DNA of 64,000 nt from Stratiolaelaps scimitus (lineage: Eukaryota > Arthropoda > Arachnida > Mesostigmata > Laelapidae). A program made the translations under genes and the position numbers. The notes under the pieces were generated by a model. The model saw only the letters and a program-made list of their open reading frames with translations. It made no database searches and was not told where the DNA came from. Location: positions 19,592,001 through 19,656,000 of the forward strand of contig JABWDB010000004.1 in the NCBI GenBank assembly GCA_019614645.1. Reading direction: 5' to 3'. This document shows positions 1-12,172 of this stretch, piece by piece. The stretch's first letter is position 1, and each line of letters begins with the position of its first letter.

Positions 1-100
1 ACAATGAGCAATATAAAGATGAAAACTATAGTAGAAATGCATAGCTATGTGTGTTCGATCGTCGAGATGATTTCCGTAAGGTCGTGTGTTCTGAGTATAC

Positions 101-274
101 CTGCAACGAGTGGAACTTGTGCACGCCCTTGAGGACGACCCCGGGACTGTGGTCGGAGGCAACATCGCCCCGCGAACTTCGCAGACTCCGATCACGATCC
201 GAGCTACTCGAAACGCCCGAGTAGCTCAGGCTACGGAACCAGTTGCGGGGCGCCATGCGTTCTTTGATCGACAT
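101..274 (-). CDS. candidate first coding exon of a downstream trio isoform (58 codons)
   Basis: A minus-strand ATG at 274 opens 58 codons, MSIKERMAPRNWFRSLSYSG, then a Ser/Arg-rich part (VSSSSDRDRSLRSSRGD) ending VHKFHSLQ, directly followed by a donor-like GTATAC at phase 0. An in-frame TGA lies 27 bases upstream of the ATG in the same GC-rich stretch, which fits a first coding exon with its own leader. It has no domain I recognise. It lies in the long intron after exon 19 and points in trio orientation, so the simplest reading is the start of a C-terminal-half product. Trio and Kalirin are known to have such forms. It could also be an internal exon or an unrelated nested gene. Confidence 0.4.
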
Positions 275-3200
275 CAAGTGTCTCCGGGCTCCTGGCCGTT
301 GGCTTCACCGATGTTCCCCAACGCTCCCGCCGCCAACTATATCGGGGCAGCTGTCAGAGCCGCGCAAGGCACGATGTGCTGCTGAGAGCGTCAATGTTAC
401 AAGGGACTAGGTGTGGTAGCTGAACGGGTATCGGCGAGGGCCAACCGCCACCGGCGGCTGGCGGTAGACCGAAATAAAGTTAACTGAAGTTCTCCACGCT
501 CAAGGGTCGCAGCACACAGAACAGGACGCCTAGAGACTTGGGCTGCACGTCCAACCGATCCATAATAAGCGACAACGGAACTTTTGTTGGGTGGGAGCCG
601 CTCCTGCCACCGAATGAATCGTTCACACAATACAGAGTAGTACACCAAGGAAAACTCGCTCCCACAACTGTCCCAGAACAAAATGTCAGCCTCTTTGAGA
701 GAGCACTATTCATCGACACGACAGACGATGTTACTCCGTCCGTCCGTCCGGTGTGCGCGTGTGTGCCCTGTTGGTGGTTGGTAGTTCTTCGATCAGGTCG
801 CACTGAACGGATCTCTCTGTGGCGTAGCAAACTTGTGACACTCGACACACTGGTGATTCGCGTCCCAGCACTCAACACTTAGCACGAAAGTGGTAAGCAA
901 AACACACACACACAGCAAAACTACCGACTGAATCGAATCGGTTCTTCTGGGGAATTCTAGCATATAAACGAATCAATGGCGGATGACCTAATGAAATTGC
1001 ATCGGTAATATCACTGTCGCGATGTTTCAACACGTTAGCCTGCCCTCCTTCGGCGAACAGACGCCCCGTCCCGCACGCCCGTAAACTGCAGCTAGCCAAT
1101 GAAACAACAAGCGAGTTCGAGCTCAGCTAAATCCTAGTTCCGTAACGCAAACGAGCGCAAACGGCGTTGACTCAGCTCTCCTTGTACGTCACCGGGGAAC
1201 ACTGCTGGTATGGGGAATGGACGCACGAACTCATCTCGGAGTAGCAGTCGTTGTCGTAATCATTGAAGCGAGGAACTCGTGATGCAAATCTCAACGAGCA
1301 GATCAGCAGTAATCATCTGCGGTAACAATAGCAAGACATCCGCACACATTGCATACAGCCGATCCATAACCACTGATTATTTAACACTTGAATACGAACG
1401 CGTTAAGGCACTTTTCACGGTGTATCGCAGCAGATGCTCTTCAATCATATGAGATATAGCCGTTGAAAGCAATGTGAAGCTAACCAAGCAACAACGTCAA
1501 TTATGAATGCCTTTCGCACAGGCGGCGAATTACGATATGAGAGGTAATAAGGCAACAGGGACTCCTCACACACACAGACACACACATACACCAACGACCA
1601 CTACTATTATTGGACAACTTTCTGCGATTTTTCTTCTGTCCGCTGAGGTCGCACTCGTAACTTTTTTCACACTCTCTTCCTCGATGAATCACTGAACGAT
1701 TCTCTCTCTCTCTCTCACTCTCGGGTGATTTTCGCTTGCACCGACGGACAACTCGGACCGGCCTGTCTGCACTACTTCCTCGGTTCCACGTACTTTGCAC
1801 ATTAAACTTCTTAACTTAACTAATCCAACTTCACTTGCAACTGCAACGGCTGCGGCAGAATAGTCAACTCGCCTCGATCTCGTTGCTGCTGCTGCTGCTG
1901 TTGCCGTCCGTTGGCAAAAGGACGCCACTCACAACGAGCACGGCTACAACGACCACCGCCGGGACAACTCAAACGACAACGAGGGCAACTCGGTGTTGAT
2001 TGCCAAGCTCTGACAATCATTGTAGGTGCCTATTCGTCAGCCACCTCGATTCAGGCCGAGTCAGAGCCCCCAGTGTTGCTCGGACGTGCCCATGTCGTTT
2101 CTCTGGCGTCGTTGACGCCTGTTTTATTGTTGTCGTTGTCGTCGTTTGTGGCCGTGACCGGTTGTTCTGGCTGTTGGTTTGGGTAGAGCGACGTGACGAT
2201 CGTCCGTCGCTTGGTCGCTTAGTTGGCTGGTTGCCGGCCCAGAGTAAGTTACCCACGTGAGCTTCAACTTCCGCTATGGCAACACGATCGTGTGTATTGT
2301 GGATGGTGTGATCAAACCAGACTCTGTCAGGACGACGTTGGCCGACGTGGCTGGATAGATGTTTTCGCCGGGCTCCACTTGGCAAGTGGCGGACACCGGG
2401 CAACGCGCGTGCAGTGACAGCAAGGCGCTCGAAGCTAGCAGTGGTTGTCTCGTCTCCTCTCTAGCACACTGTCTCGTTCAGTCATCGGGCCAAACGCACG
2501 CACCCGGTTTGCGCGGAGAGGCGACCCAGCGTGGCCCGAAGTTCGGGAGAGGGTCGGTACTCGCTCGCTCACTCGCGCAGTCAGCCAAGCAGCAGCCAGA
2601 TAGAGGGCCGGATAGAGGGCCCCGTTGGCGGGCGCGCCAGAGAACTGGAGAGGGTGCCAACCAGAGCAAGGCGGCAGCATCAGTAGCAGTAGCAGCAGCG
2701 GGCCAAGAGGCAAACCAAAGGGAACCCGGTGCTGAGCCGTCCCATACGAAAGCAGCAGTTCCCGTATGCTACGCTGGCTGAGGCAGAGCGGAGTGGCCAT
2801 TCTGAGCCTTGCACGCCAACCGCGCTACCGCCACGAGCAGCAGTAGCCGCCGTCGCCGCCAAAAGCAAAGGGGGCGATGGGCGGCATAGGGTACCGCCAG
2901 TAGCCGGCAAGTAGGGCCTAGGGGTCTAGCCCCCCCCCCCCCCCACGTATGTCCATGCTATTCTCAAACTATGCTACCCATGTATGGAGACTATGAGTTA
3001 CGGAGGAGTAAGGCCCAAGCAACCGAGCAGAGTTCGTGGGTTTGGAGGCAGGTTGCTTCTGCGAGCCTCTCTCTCTCTCTTAGTCCTTTGCCTCGTTGTG
3101 TCTCTCGAAGAAGAAGAGGAAAAACGGCGAGTGGCTGAGCGCCGAGGCAGGTGCAATTCAAGGAGCACGGGACGAACGACGAGCGAACGTCGCTGGGTCT

Positions 3201-4300
3201 TCGCCGACTCTATCTCGTTGTCGTCGTCGTGTTGGCAGCCATCGACATCGCGCCGTCGCAGGCTACTGCGCCAACCCACATCCAACACCTGCTCTTTGCT
3301 GTCATCCCGTCATTTCCTCTAGCAATAGAAGCGGCAGCAGGATCAGCGGAAAAGCGGGGTAAGCGGGGTAGAAAAACCGCGACCACCTCTGCTCAGCCAC
3401 CATCTCGACCGGCCACTAGCAGAAAACACAGGCAGACAGACAGACAGACAGGCCAACCAACCAACCAACAGAATCTTCACGATTCACTGCGTGCTGTGCT
3501 GGCGTTAAGGCCCCAGCAACACAAGGGGGTCAGGGCGTAGGACGGGCTTTTGGGGAGACGGGGACCGGCCTGCCGCCGGGTGCAGAGAGAAATGTGGCGG
3601 CCAGCAGACCCAGGCAAGGCGGGGCCAGTTGAAGCGTTCGTGTCTGTCCGGCTCGACCAACCGACTGACTAGCTTTTCCTTTCCTGCTCGAGACATCAAT
3701 TTACCTCGATTGCTCTTCGGCGCGCCCGCTAACCCGCTCGCTAACCTGCCAGCTAGCCCATGTGGCTATTTCTCTCACTGCCACCACCAAGCGGCGAGCA
3801 AAGCAATGCGAGCTGCTGCCCAACGGGAAACTCCAAACACCAATTTTCGTAGTTTTTGCCAGCCTCTGCCTCTCTGTACTTTACTCCCGCTGGGTCCTTC
3901 TGCAGCCATCGACTCACTCTCCATCGCTCCCTAAACGGCTGCGGTAAGCTATAGACAGACTCTTCACTACAAACTTGTTATAGCCAGTTGCCCCGTACCG
4001 GCGTTCGCCCCAAATGGCTCAACATCGACGCAGACACTTCTGACTCATCAGCTCCTGGTACTGTTGCAGAGAATCGGCTGGGCCGGCGCCGGCAATGGAG
4101 ACGATGGCCACTGGACACCCGTCTATGGCAATCGCCCATCTATGGCACACCACGTTCAGCATTGCGAAAAAGAACAACCCGCGCGGGCGATAACACAGAG
4201 TTGCTGGGCGATACCGAGCGATAAGGCAGAGATCCAGCTCGAACAATTCAAAATGAACAACGAGTTCCTGTTGCAGTAGGAACGGAGAGATGAGATGAGC
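275..4300. other. GC-rich, repeat-rich island in the downstream trio intron; no conserved gene
   Basis: GC-rich DNA with CAG/CTG runs (1883-1903), a tetranucleotide GACA run (about 3434-3451), a 15-base poly-C tract (2930-2944) and many overlapping short open frames on both strands. The frames are low-complexity (Gln, Ser, Arg) and match no family I know. Part of it may be leader or promoter DNA for the first exon at 101-274. Confidence 0.5.
2930..2944. repeat. 15-base poly-C tract
   Basis: An uninterrupted run of 15 C on the plus strand inside the GC-rich island. Such G-tracts on the minus strand can stall polymerase or form G-rich structures, and are error-prone in sequencing. Confidence 0.9.
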
Positions 4301-7300
4301 CGAGCTGCTTATGACAGACGTGCGGCTACCGCAAAGTGTCAATTCGATGGCTGACTTCCAATCCAACACCGTGGTGTTCTACACGCACAAATAAGCGTTC
4401 ATCTTTACCTTTACACAAGGGAGGAACCCACGGGGACGTTTGACATCAAGCGACACCGGTGGTTTATTTAAGCACACCAGTAGCACAAACGGCAGAGTTC
4501 AGTATGGACGACGGAACATGCTGTCAAAGACCGGGGCATCAGGGGCTTACCCCGCCACGAGTCACGAGTCAAATTGTAACGGGAAAATGTGACGAGACAA
4601 CAATGGATTCCTCTATTTAAAAAAAAAATAACCGATAGAGGATAGGCCCCCCCGCTTGACACATCCACGGGACCAATTTCGCGTGGCCGCTGCATCGTCG
4701 GCTGTTTCACATCTATCACGGCTATGTCTCCTAGGTCATGTCGTTATTTATATTAGGTGGTGACGACATTAAAGATGAGACATGTGCTGCTGCCGCCGCC
4801 GCCGCCGCCGTCGCCGCCGCCCCTGTTTTCGAGAGGGAGGATTCGCCGCGTACAGCCAACCAAATCACTTGCTATCCAATGTTTGACAAGTCACAGTGTT
4901 TTCTATTGCACTGCCGCTGAGGCAAGATGAAACCGCTTTCGTTAGTATCAACACACACGTATATACATATAGTGGACGGTAGGGGAGCTGGCTAAGCCGT
5001 GCTATAAACTTCACAGCAATAGCTATCCAGGCGACCCGTCTCGCGGGTACACGCTGGCTTGTGCGACTCGATCATAAACTCGAGTGTCTTCCCAATTGCT
5101 CGTGACGAGAGCCATGTAAACAGGGAACGCGCGTATAGGAAAAATGGACGCGCATACTACTACGTAGCGTAACTGCGAGTCCAGTCGAGCACTTGCGAAA
5201 TTGGGTATAAACATACGGAGTGTAATTTGTGCAGCTGCTTGCCGAAGGAAGATACACGCGTATGAAGTCGAAGCGAATTTTGTTGCGTGTCCTTGGTCAA
5301 TTTATTATGGGGCTTTTGCTAAAAGCCTCGGTACATTGCGTTTCGTCAAGTTTGTATTTGGCACGTAAGCAGGCTGACTATGCCTTGACTAAAAGACACA
5401 TTCAAAATTAGTGCTTTGGCGCGATAATACTCTCCGAAACCAAAGCTCTTGAACAGGTTAGCCAGAGCCTTGCCAGTCGTACGCATATGTGCATGTGCCA
5501 AGCAACCTACGAAACCTAATTCAACAATGCTGATTCTACTGTCAGAGAGATATCAACTGAATGTAACTCCAATTAAGGGAATCTCGCTACTACGGATCGT
5601 TTCATCAGGCGGGACATCCCGCCGCACCCTGGCAGGAACACCCGTGCTAATACCATCGCTAATAACGGAGCGGCTTTGTTTTGCAATCTGCCTCAAAGGT
5701 ATGACCTACACAGAGCTTCGGCTTTACTTACGCCTAGTACCTCAACCTAGAAACGGCATATATCAATCCTACCCCTCAGCGTGGAGACAACTTTTAACAA
5801 CTAAAGGTGTTTTCAGTATTGCAAGCTTTTAGTATTGTATACAAACGAGGATCCACGTCTTGTGGCCACCCTTGTCTAACGCATCATGTATGTGAATAAG
5901 ACCAGGCCGTTTTCACAACAAAAAAACACCTATCTGCTAAGGTAGGAGGTAGAGACATTGTGTATGTGGCAATGAGATAAAGGGGCACCGTCGGCTTTCG
6001 AGCGCTTTCACCATTCGTTGCGACCCACGACGGCCAGTTGGATGAAGGATTACTGTCCACTTCAAGCCAACGTCATGGGCCAAGCGAAAACTGGAGCTGA
6101 CGTCTAGTCTCCTGCGGATTATATTGCAATTTGCGAGGGACAGGAGAACGCTGTTCGGTCCCTTGCGAGGTCAGCTCATGAGAAATAAACGAAGAAGATC
6201 GTCTTCTAATATAAGAATAGTCGAGCCATAATAGAAATGCTACTAGCGGTTAGAAGCACCGACGAGCTTTGGGAATACCGAAACACGCTGGCTGATTGAC
6301 ATAGCCATTGTAGTGGACTCAACGGAGTTAGCCAATCGGATCCCGATGTACCGCCCCCGTACAACTTGGATAGGGAAGACGCGATCCTGAGAAAATATTT
6401 TGAAAAAAGTCATTCGATTTCCACGTCAACATTTCCGAGTCCACGCGCCCATTCGAAATTGCGACAGGTTATTATAATGACTCTCCGTAGCTTCGAAATA
6501 ATGCGGTGAGGGCCGATCCATATATATATCTATAATAGGTGACGTTGTCTACTGTCAGGACGCCATAAAGCAAACGGACATTACGGTTTCGATTTGCGTC
6601 ACCGATTTCGTTAAGTCGACGCTCGCTAGTAGTTATTATTATTATACAACCTGTACTGCTGCCCAGTCAAGTCTACTGTGCATTCGTGTTCGGGGCCGTT
6701 CTCGTTGCTCCTTCTTATCTAACCTCTGATTTTACTCATGACGGGAACAATGCAATATCTTATGGTCGGGCCATACGCCTGGCCTTTACGAGTGTGGCCG
6801 CTTGCATCTCTGTTAAAACAAGGGGCAAAAATACGGTCGCATCACGAAGTCGATGGATAAGCATTAGCTAGTAGTTGGTTTGTCTAGCCAACAGGCTCTA
6901 TCGCTCACCGACTGCTAGTCAGCTTGCTGATTCAATCGGTTTCTGAGAGCCACCTGAGCGCACAGTATGAGGACGTTGCCAGTCTACTATCGTTGTCATC
7001 CGCATTCGCAGCAGCTCGATGAGATGCATCGTGGAAACGTTCAACTAAAGGGTCCTACACGCGTTGCACGAGTTGCACTTAGTGCACGTTCCATAGGGCC
7101 GGGGCAGTCTTTGTCAGCGGCAACGAGGACAGTGCTTGGCATCGACCGTCGTTGTCTTCTTCTATCGCCCAGCACCGGCACCTCCACAATCTCACTCGTA
7201 GCGAATCCAGATTAGCCAGACACTAAGCCCGAGACATCGGCAGCTGCCATCTGGGTACGCAGATCGGCCCCGCCTGGCGGCCTTGTTCGGTTGGCTGGCC

Positions 7301-10300
7301 CAACCTTAGGCAGGCTCGCCGGGCCGAGCTGCTCGTCCCCGCTGCTACCGCTACACGTTCAGCTATCTTAGACTTAGGATAGTTATGTTCCGGTTCGGCC
7401 TCGGTGCACGTGTAGTAGGGGGCCCACCAAAGGAGGAGGACTGGTGGGGGTTCGTCCATGGAAGGATTCGGGCCAGCTTCTCCCTGCTTCGGTAGTTGTG
7501 TGCCGGCACTATCGATGAGTTGCTCGCATACGCACCATTACCAGATTCCTCCCGTCCCATGTGTGCTGAGACAGACATAGACACACACACACACAGACAC
7601 CTTCCCCAGGGTCCCTGCCCTGGAATCAGCCTGATAGGCTCGGGTGAGCAGTGCTAGTCGAGTCGCGCAACTGCCATCGACAGCCAAAGGCGCCGCCCCA
7701 CATTTGTTGCCCCAATCAAACCCCGTCCCTTCGCGGATGTGGCAGCTTGTTCTCCCCCAGCCGGCACCGGGACGTCCGCCGCCTAAAACAGCCGCAGCAA
7801 CAGCCGCAACAGACAGCAGCAGCTGCCGTAACAATGCAAACAGTGACAGAATGAGAGGAACAGATCGCGCGTCGACAAAAGCGTCGAAGCGGTCGATGTC
7901 ACTACGATTGTCTTCCCCGGCACTATTTATTGTTGGACGAACGGTATACGCTCGGAACTTGGCCGAGGGGCATTAAAGCCAATGAAGGTCTGCAACGACT
8001 TAAATGGTAGCCGGTGTCTCGACGTTCTGCAGAGAGCAGCCGGCTTCAAATGCAATAAATGCTGCAACAATAACTACGAGACGCTGAAGTTAAATTGCCC
8101 GAACAACGGTATCATGTCTCATATGTAGATGCATATCAGTGTGACTCGTCCAAGAGATGAAATCACAACGAGATCCGATGACTGTTAATCATCTAGCTAA
8201 AAGTAAAGGCTAAAGGTACTAAGTCATTGTACCGTTCAAATCGTGCCAATTATCTCCAGCTTAAAGCAAGTCGCTGTACGCAGAGCGGTAATGAGGACAG
8301 CTTAGCGCAGCCGACGACGGTCCGCGCTATCGTGACCGTCGAATATATTCGGCTCAAGTAGAAGTTCGAGAGGTGGGCTGCGACTTGGAGTGTCATCAGC
8401 AGAGACATCTTTGCCTCTCAGACTCCAATAACCAACAATACTATTATATATATATATATATCAGCCGCAAGTCGGCAATTCACACGAGTACTGGCAGTGC
8501 TCGTAGACAAGCTGGATATGCAGGAACGTGGCAGAGGCGAATCGGAGCAAATGCTGAAACACAGCGTAAAATACACCGTTCACAAACGGACGGTAGGGAA
8601 ACGTGAGCGCCTGCAAGTTGAAACCGATGAGATTGTTGCGGGGAAGGAGAGCAGATCCCTGCGGACAACAGCCGAGTCGAGTGTCGACAATGACAACGCT
8701 GGTATACCCTAAACAAATAGAGCGACGATCCAAAACTGCTGAGTTTTGCACAGCCTTCAATTCGGACGACGATGCGGCGGCAGGGGGTGTCCAAGAGCCT
8801 CTATCCTGGAGGAGGCCTACGCCGATGGGCAACAAGGATAGCTAGGTCTCGTAGAGCCGACGCCACGTCAGTCGCTCAGCATCCATGAATAATATAGCAA
8901 CGATATCCACAGAGACATGCCGCCGGTCGAGTAACAGCAGAAAAAAATACTTAAGCAGACCCTGCATCGCCTCTAAAAACGGCCCCACCGCTTACTGCTG
9001 GCACAACTCACCTACACCGGCATCTACACCAGGGAATGGTTATATGAGGATACTGGTTAGCCTCGCTAATTTTAGCTGACAGCCCTATACCACCCTGTGG
9101 CCGTTTGAGCAATCAACAAATTACTTAACGTTGAGCTGCTGATAAGAACAGGCGAGAAATGACACAGTAACAGCGATAACGGTGCCGACGATAACTACAA
9201 CAGCAGCAGCAGCAGCGACAACAACGAACTAAGTTAATAACTAGAATTTCCCTTTTTGATGTATAATAATCCATAGTGTCACCACATGCTGTTGCTGGGC
9301 AGTACAGGAAATTGTGTCAAGACCAACATTATACAAAGACAGAATTGGTACCTCCCGAGCCCTCGATATGAGAGGGATACCTAGCCGACGTGGATACGAC
9401 CCATACCCCTGGACATGTTTCAGGAGTTAGATAAATACTCCAGAGGCCCACAGACTGTCAGGTTCACTTAGGTCAGTAGAGCCCTGGGAAGTTGAGCCTA
9501 CGACAGCGTTCGCTGTTATACATTTTGTTATTAAAATTTTGCGCCGTATACACATGCAGACGGGTATAATATGCTATTATAGTTACACCAGCAGATACGA
9601 AACGCACGTTATACACATAGACAATGGTGTATTCATCTGGCGCATGAAAATCTTAACGAGAAAGCTACCATCTGGTGTTGTGATATAACCATTACCCTAA
9701 TCCATCATGATAGGCTAGGAATTAAGGACGAACCGTAATATCTGGCAAGGTTATTTAATAGGTAAATGTACTCGTGCATCTAGAATAAATAGGCAGTTCG
9801 AAGCGGGCCCTCAAGAACTCAAACCGCTACTTGGTCGATCAATTCAACAAGACCAGAAAACACGAGCAAGACAACAACAATTCACCTTCTGGTAAATTAT
9901 TACGTGAGTGCAAATATGAATGCATCTATTTTTTCTTTCTCACCCTAGCCCATGTGCGATATAACATGATTTTGTCAGAAGAATATATTTCACCAACGAA
10001 GCGTCAAATACACATAGCGTGCCGCACATTCTCATAATAGTACAATACGTACATCTTTAACATACATCATAAGCTTAATAATAGTCATCATCAGTGCTTA
10101 ATAAAATTATAATGATCAATAAGACTAATAATCATTCCACATGGTTGAGTAAATTTACAAGCACAGTCCCATTGTTGACGCTGCCAGCTAACACCGTAAG
10201 CATAATAGCTAATATAGTAGTGGTAGTGGTTGAAGCAGAATATTCATATATATTCTACATTCAATTCGCCAGAGAAATGAGCAGCTGACGAAGCAAAAAA

Positions 10301-10400
10301 AAGGTGGTCAATTTGATCTCTATCGGGTTTCTTTTGTGTTCTTGACGAACGTACACATAAGCAACGGACCGGCTGCTCATCTCATAACATATATAGGTGT
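4301..10400. other. non-coding intron DNA, no gene seen
   Basis: Mixed-composition sequence without a conserved frame. A GCC run sits at about 4785-4820, a GC-richer patch at 7.0-8.0 kb, CAG runs near 7795 and at 9200-9216, and a short TA run near 8448-8461. The open frames (up to 127 codons at 5449-5832) have no recognisable domain. The SH3 and second DH-PH exons of trio were looked for here and not found. Confidence 0.55.
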
Positions 10401-11300
10401 CTCTCAACCGCACACTCGATATATATATATTATATAAATATATATATTTAGATATATATAGAAATCATCTGCTGTCGACGCTGATGCATAGAGTCCGGAC
10501 CACCACCACCGACGATACTGGCCGCCGCGTCCCCCCTTAAATACCCAGACGCCGCGAAGGTGGCGGCAGTCGTTGGTGTCGAGCGACGCTTAACTCGAAT
10601 ATCAGCCCAATTGCAGGGCTCAATACCCAAATGAGATGACGATATGATCCACTGACCACTTCGCCGAGCAGCGTATAACAAGCTCTTCAGCGGGGACATC
10701 GCCAACTCGGTTTTCGGGCCTCGATCAGCTGTTTCTCTCGTCGGTAACATTTGCAGAGCTGTGGCACAGAGCGAACGGGGTGGTGATGGCGGCGGCGGCG
10801 GCAGCGGCGGCGGCGACTGGCTAGCGCAGCAATATTCTCCCTGTGGACAGCCCTCACCCACAACGAACGCCGCAGCACAATACGGCATAGCAGGTGGAGC
10901 AGAAGCAAGTGCGCCTGTTTGCCTCGCGAGAAAGAGAGAACTCGTGTTAGCAGCGGGTGGCGGGCATTTGCGCCGCAGCAGACGACGCGGCGGCGGCGGC
11001 CGCTCGACCTCCGAATGCTGTCGTCTGCTGACACCGTCACAGGTCGGGTGAGCCAACGGCGCGATAATTTTGCGCCCCGCTTGCCATACGCTTGCCGAGT
11101 TCCGTTCAGCTGACGCCGTGGACAAGCGCGAATAGCATCAGCGGATGGCCCGAGGCCGCGCGTCCGACGCATGCTCGCAGAACATACAGCCCCACACAGC
11201 AGCAGTGAACGAGTCTTTCACTGCATTAGTGAAGAAACTCACTGCTCGAACATCCGCTGAGATTAGCCGCCCACACGATTCGAAGGACGGCGTACGTTGT
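10401..11300. other. AT satellite followed by GC-rich island with overlapping open frames
   Basis: A TA-rich run at 10419-10460 is followed by a GC-rich island with long frames on both strands: 225 codons minus at 10448-11125, 161 codons minus at 10687-11172, 96 codons plus at 10761-11051. The products are Pro-, Arg- or Gly-rich low-complexity sequences without family match. GC-rich DNA lacks stop codons by chance, so I treat it as a possible promoter island, not as a gene. Confidence 0.4.
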
Positions 11301-11915
11301 TGCCGATTTGTACTTTTTGGACTCGTAATTCGAAGAGTGAAAATTATATATGCATCGCATTTATATGATAGATAAGCACATTGAAAATTGCTTCAATATA
11401 AAAGCGACAGCGTCTGCCTTTTTCGTTAGGATCCAAACGAAAGCTATATCTGCACATAATATTTACATCGCTAGTAGAATAAAATGAAAAAAAAGCATAT
11501 AAGTTCACTCCGCTTCGTCGACTTGAAGCATCTACAATACGATGATTACAGATGATCAATACGATGATTACAGATGATTATTTCATAATAGTATGTACCC
11601 CGAATGACACAAATATTATCTGTATCTACCTGGGAAAAAGGTGAATAAATTTGTATTATGTATTACATTCACATGATATTTCTTGAAAATTTGGATTTAA
11701 CCCTAAGATCACGTACAAATGCTGCACGCAGCTCTCCCATTCAGGAAGAAATACTAAGATGAAGAAGCATCATATCTACTAGCATATGAAGAACGATATA
11801 GAATCTATGGAATTTTCTGATCAAGAGGCGCAGCAGAGAAGGCGACTGTAATAGATTCGGCTAGAGCTCGCTGATATCGGAAATGGCCAAAATGTTTCTC
11901 ATGTACTTTACTTAC
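11301..11915. other. AT-rich intron DNA next to exon 19
   Basis: No coding signal. Contains a perfect 22-bp tandem duplication (see 11535-11578). The donor of exon 19 lies at 11915. Confidence 0.6.
11535..11578. repeat. perfect 22-bp tandem duplication
   Basis: Two identical adjacent copies beginning CAATACGATGATTACAGATG at 11535 and 11557. Identity suggests a recent duplication. Confidence 0.95.
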
Positions 11916-12087
11916 CCGTTCGGAGTCTGGGTTGGTGTTTTCTGAGCCAAACGAGTTAATTGAGCCGGTTTCTTCTCGGTTACCTCCAGGATGAAGAATG
12001 GTTGAGGAAGCTGATGAGCTGTTCATCTCGTAACCGGGTATCGTCGATGATGGCGTCGACGACGTTGTACTCTCCGTGTCCATGTCC
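11916..12087 (-). CDS. trio: trio coding exon 19 (Ser/Thr-rich linker after PH1)
   Basis: Encodes residues 1618-1675, rich in Ser, Thr and Asn: [31 protein letters not shown]. This fits the unstructured stretch between PH1 and SH3, where vertebrate Trio has SIASRTSQNTLDSDK. The acceptor is AATTAG and the donor GTAAGT. Phase 2 in, 0 out, in frame with exon 18. The SH3 exon is not found in the remaining 11.9 kb to the left. Confidence 0.88.
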
Positions 12088-12129
12088 CTAATTGACAATA
12101 ATTCATATTACTATTAGTATTCTTATTCC

Positions 12130-12172
<43 letters not shown>

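Noticed and set aside
1..11900. Search for the SH3, DH2, PH2, Ig and kinase exons of trio
   Set aside because: No minus-strand frame in this stretch shows the SH3 signature or any later domain, so the gene's 3' half is outside the window.
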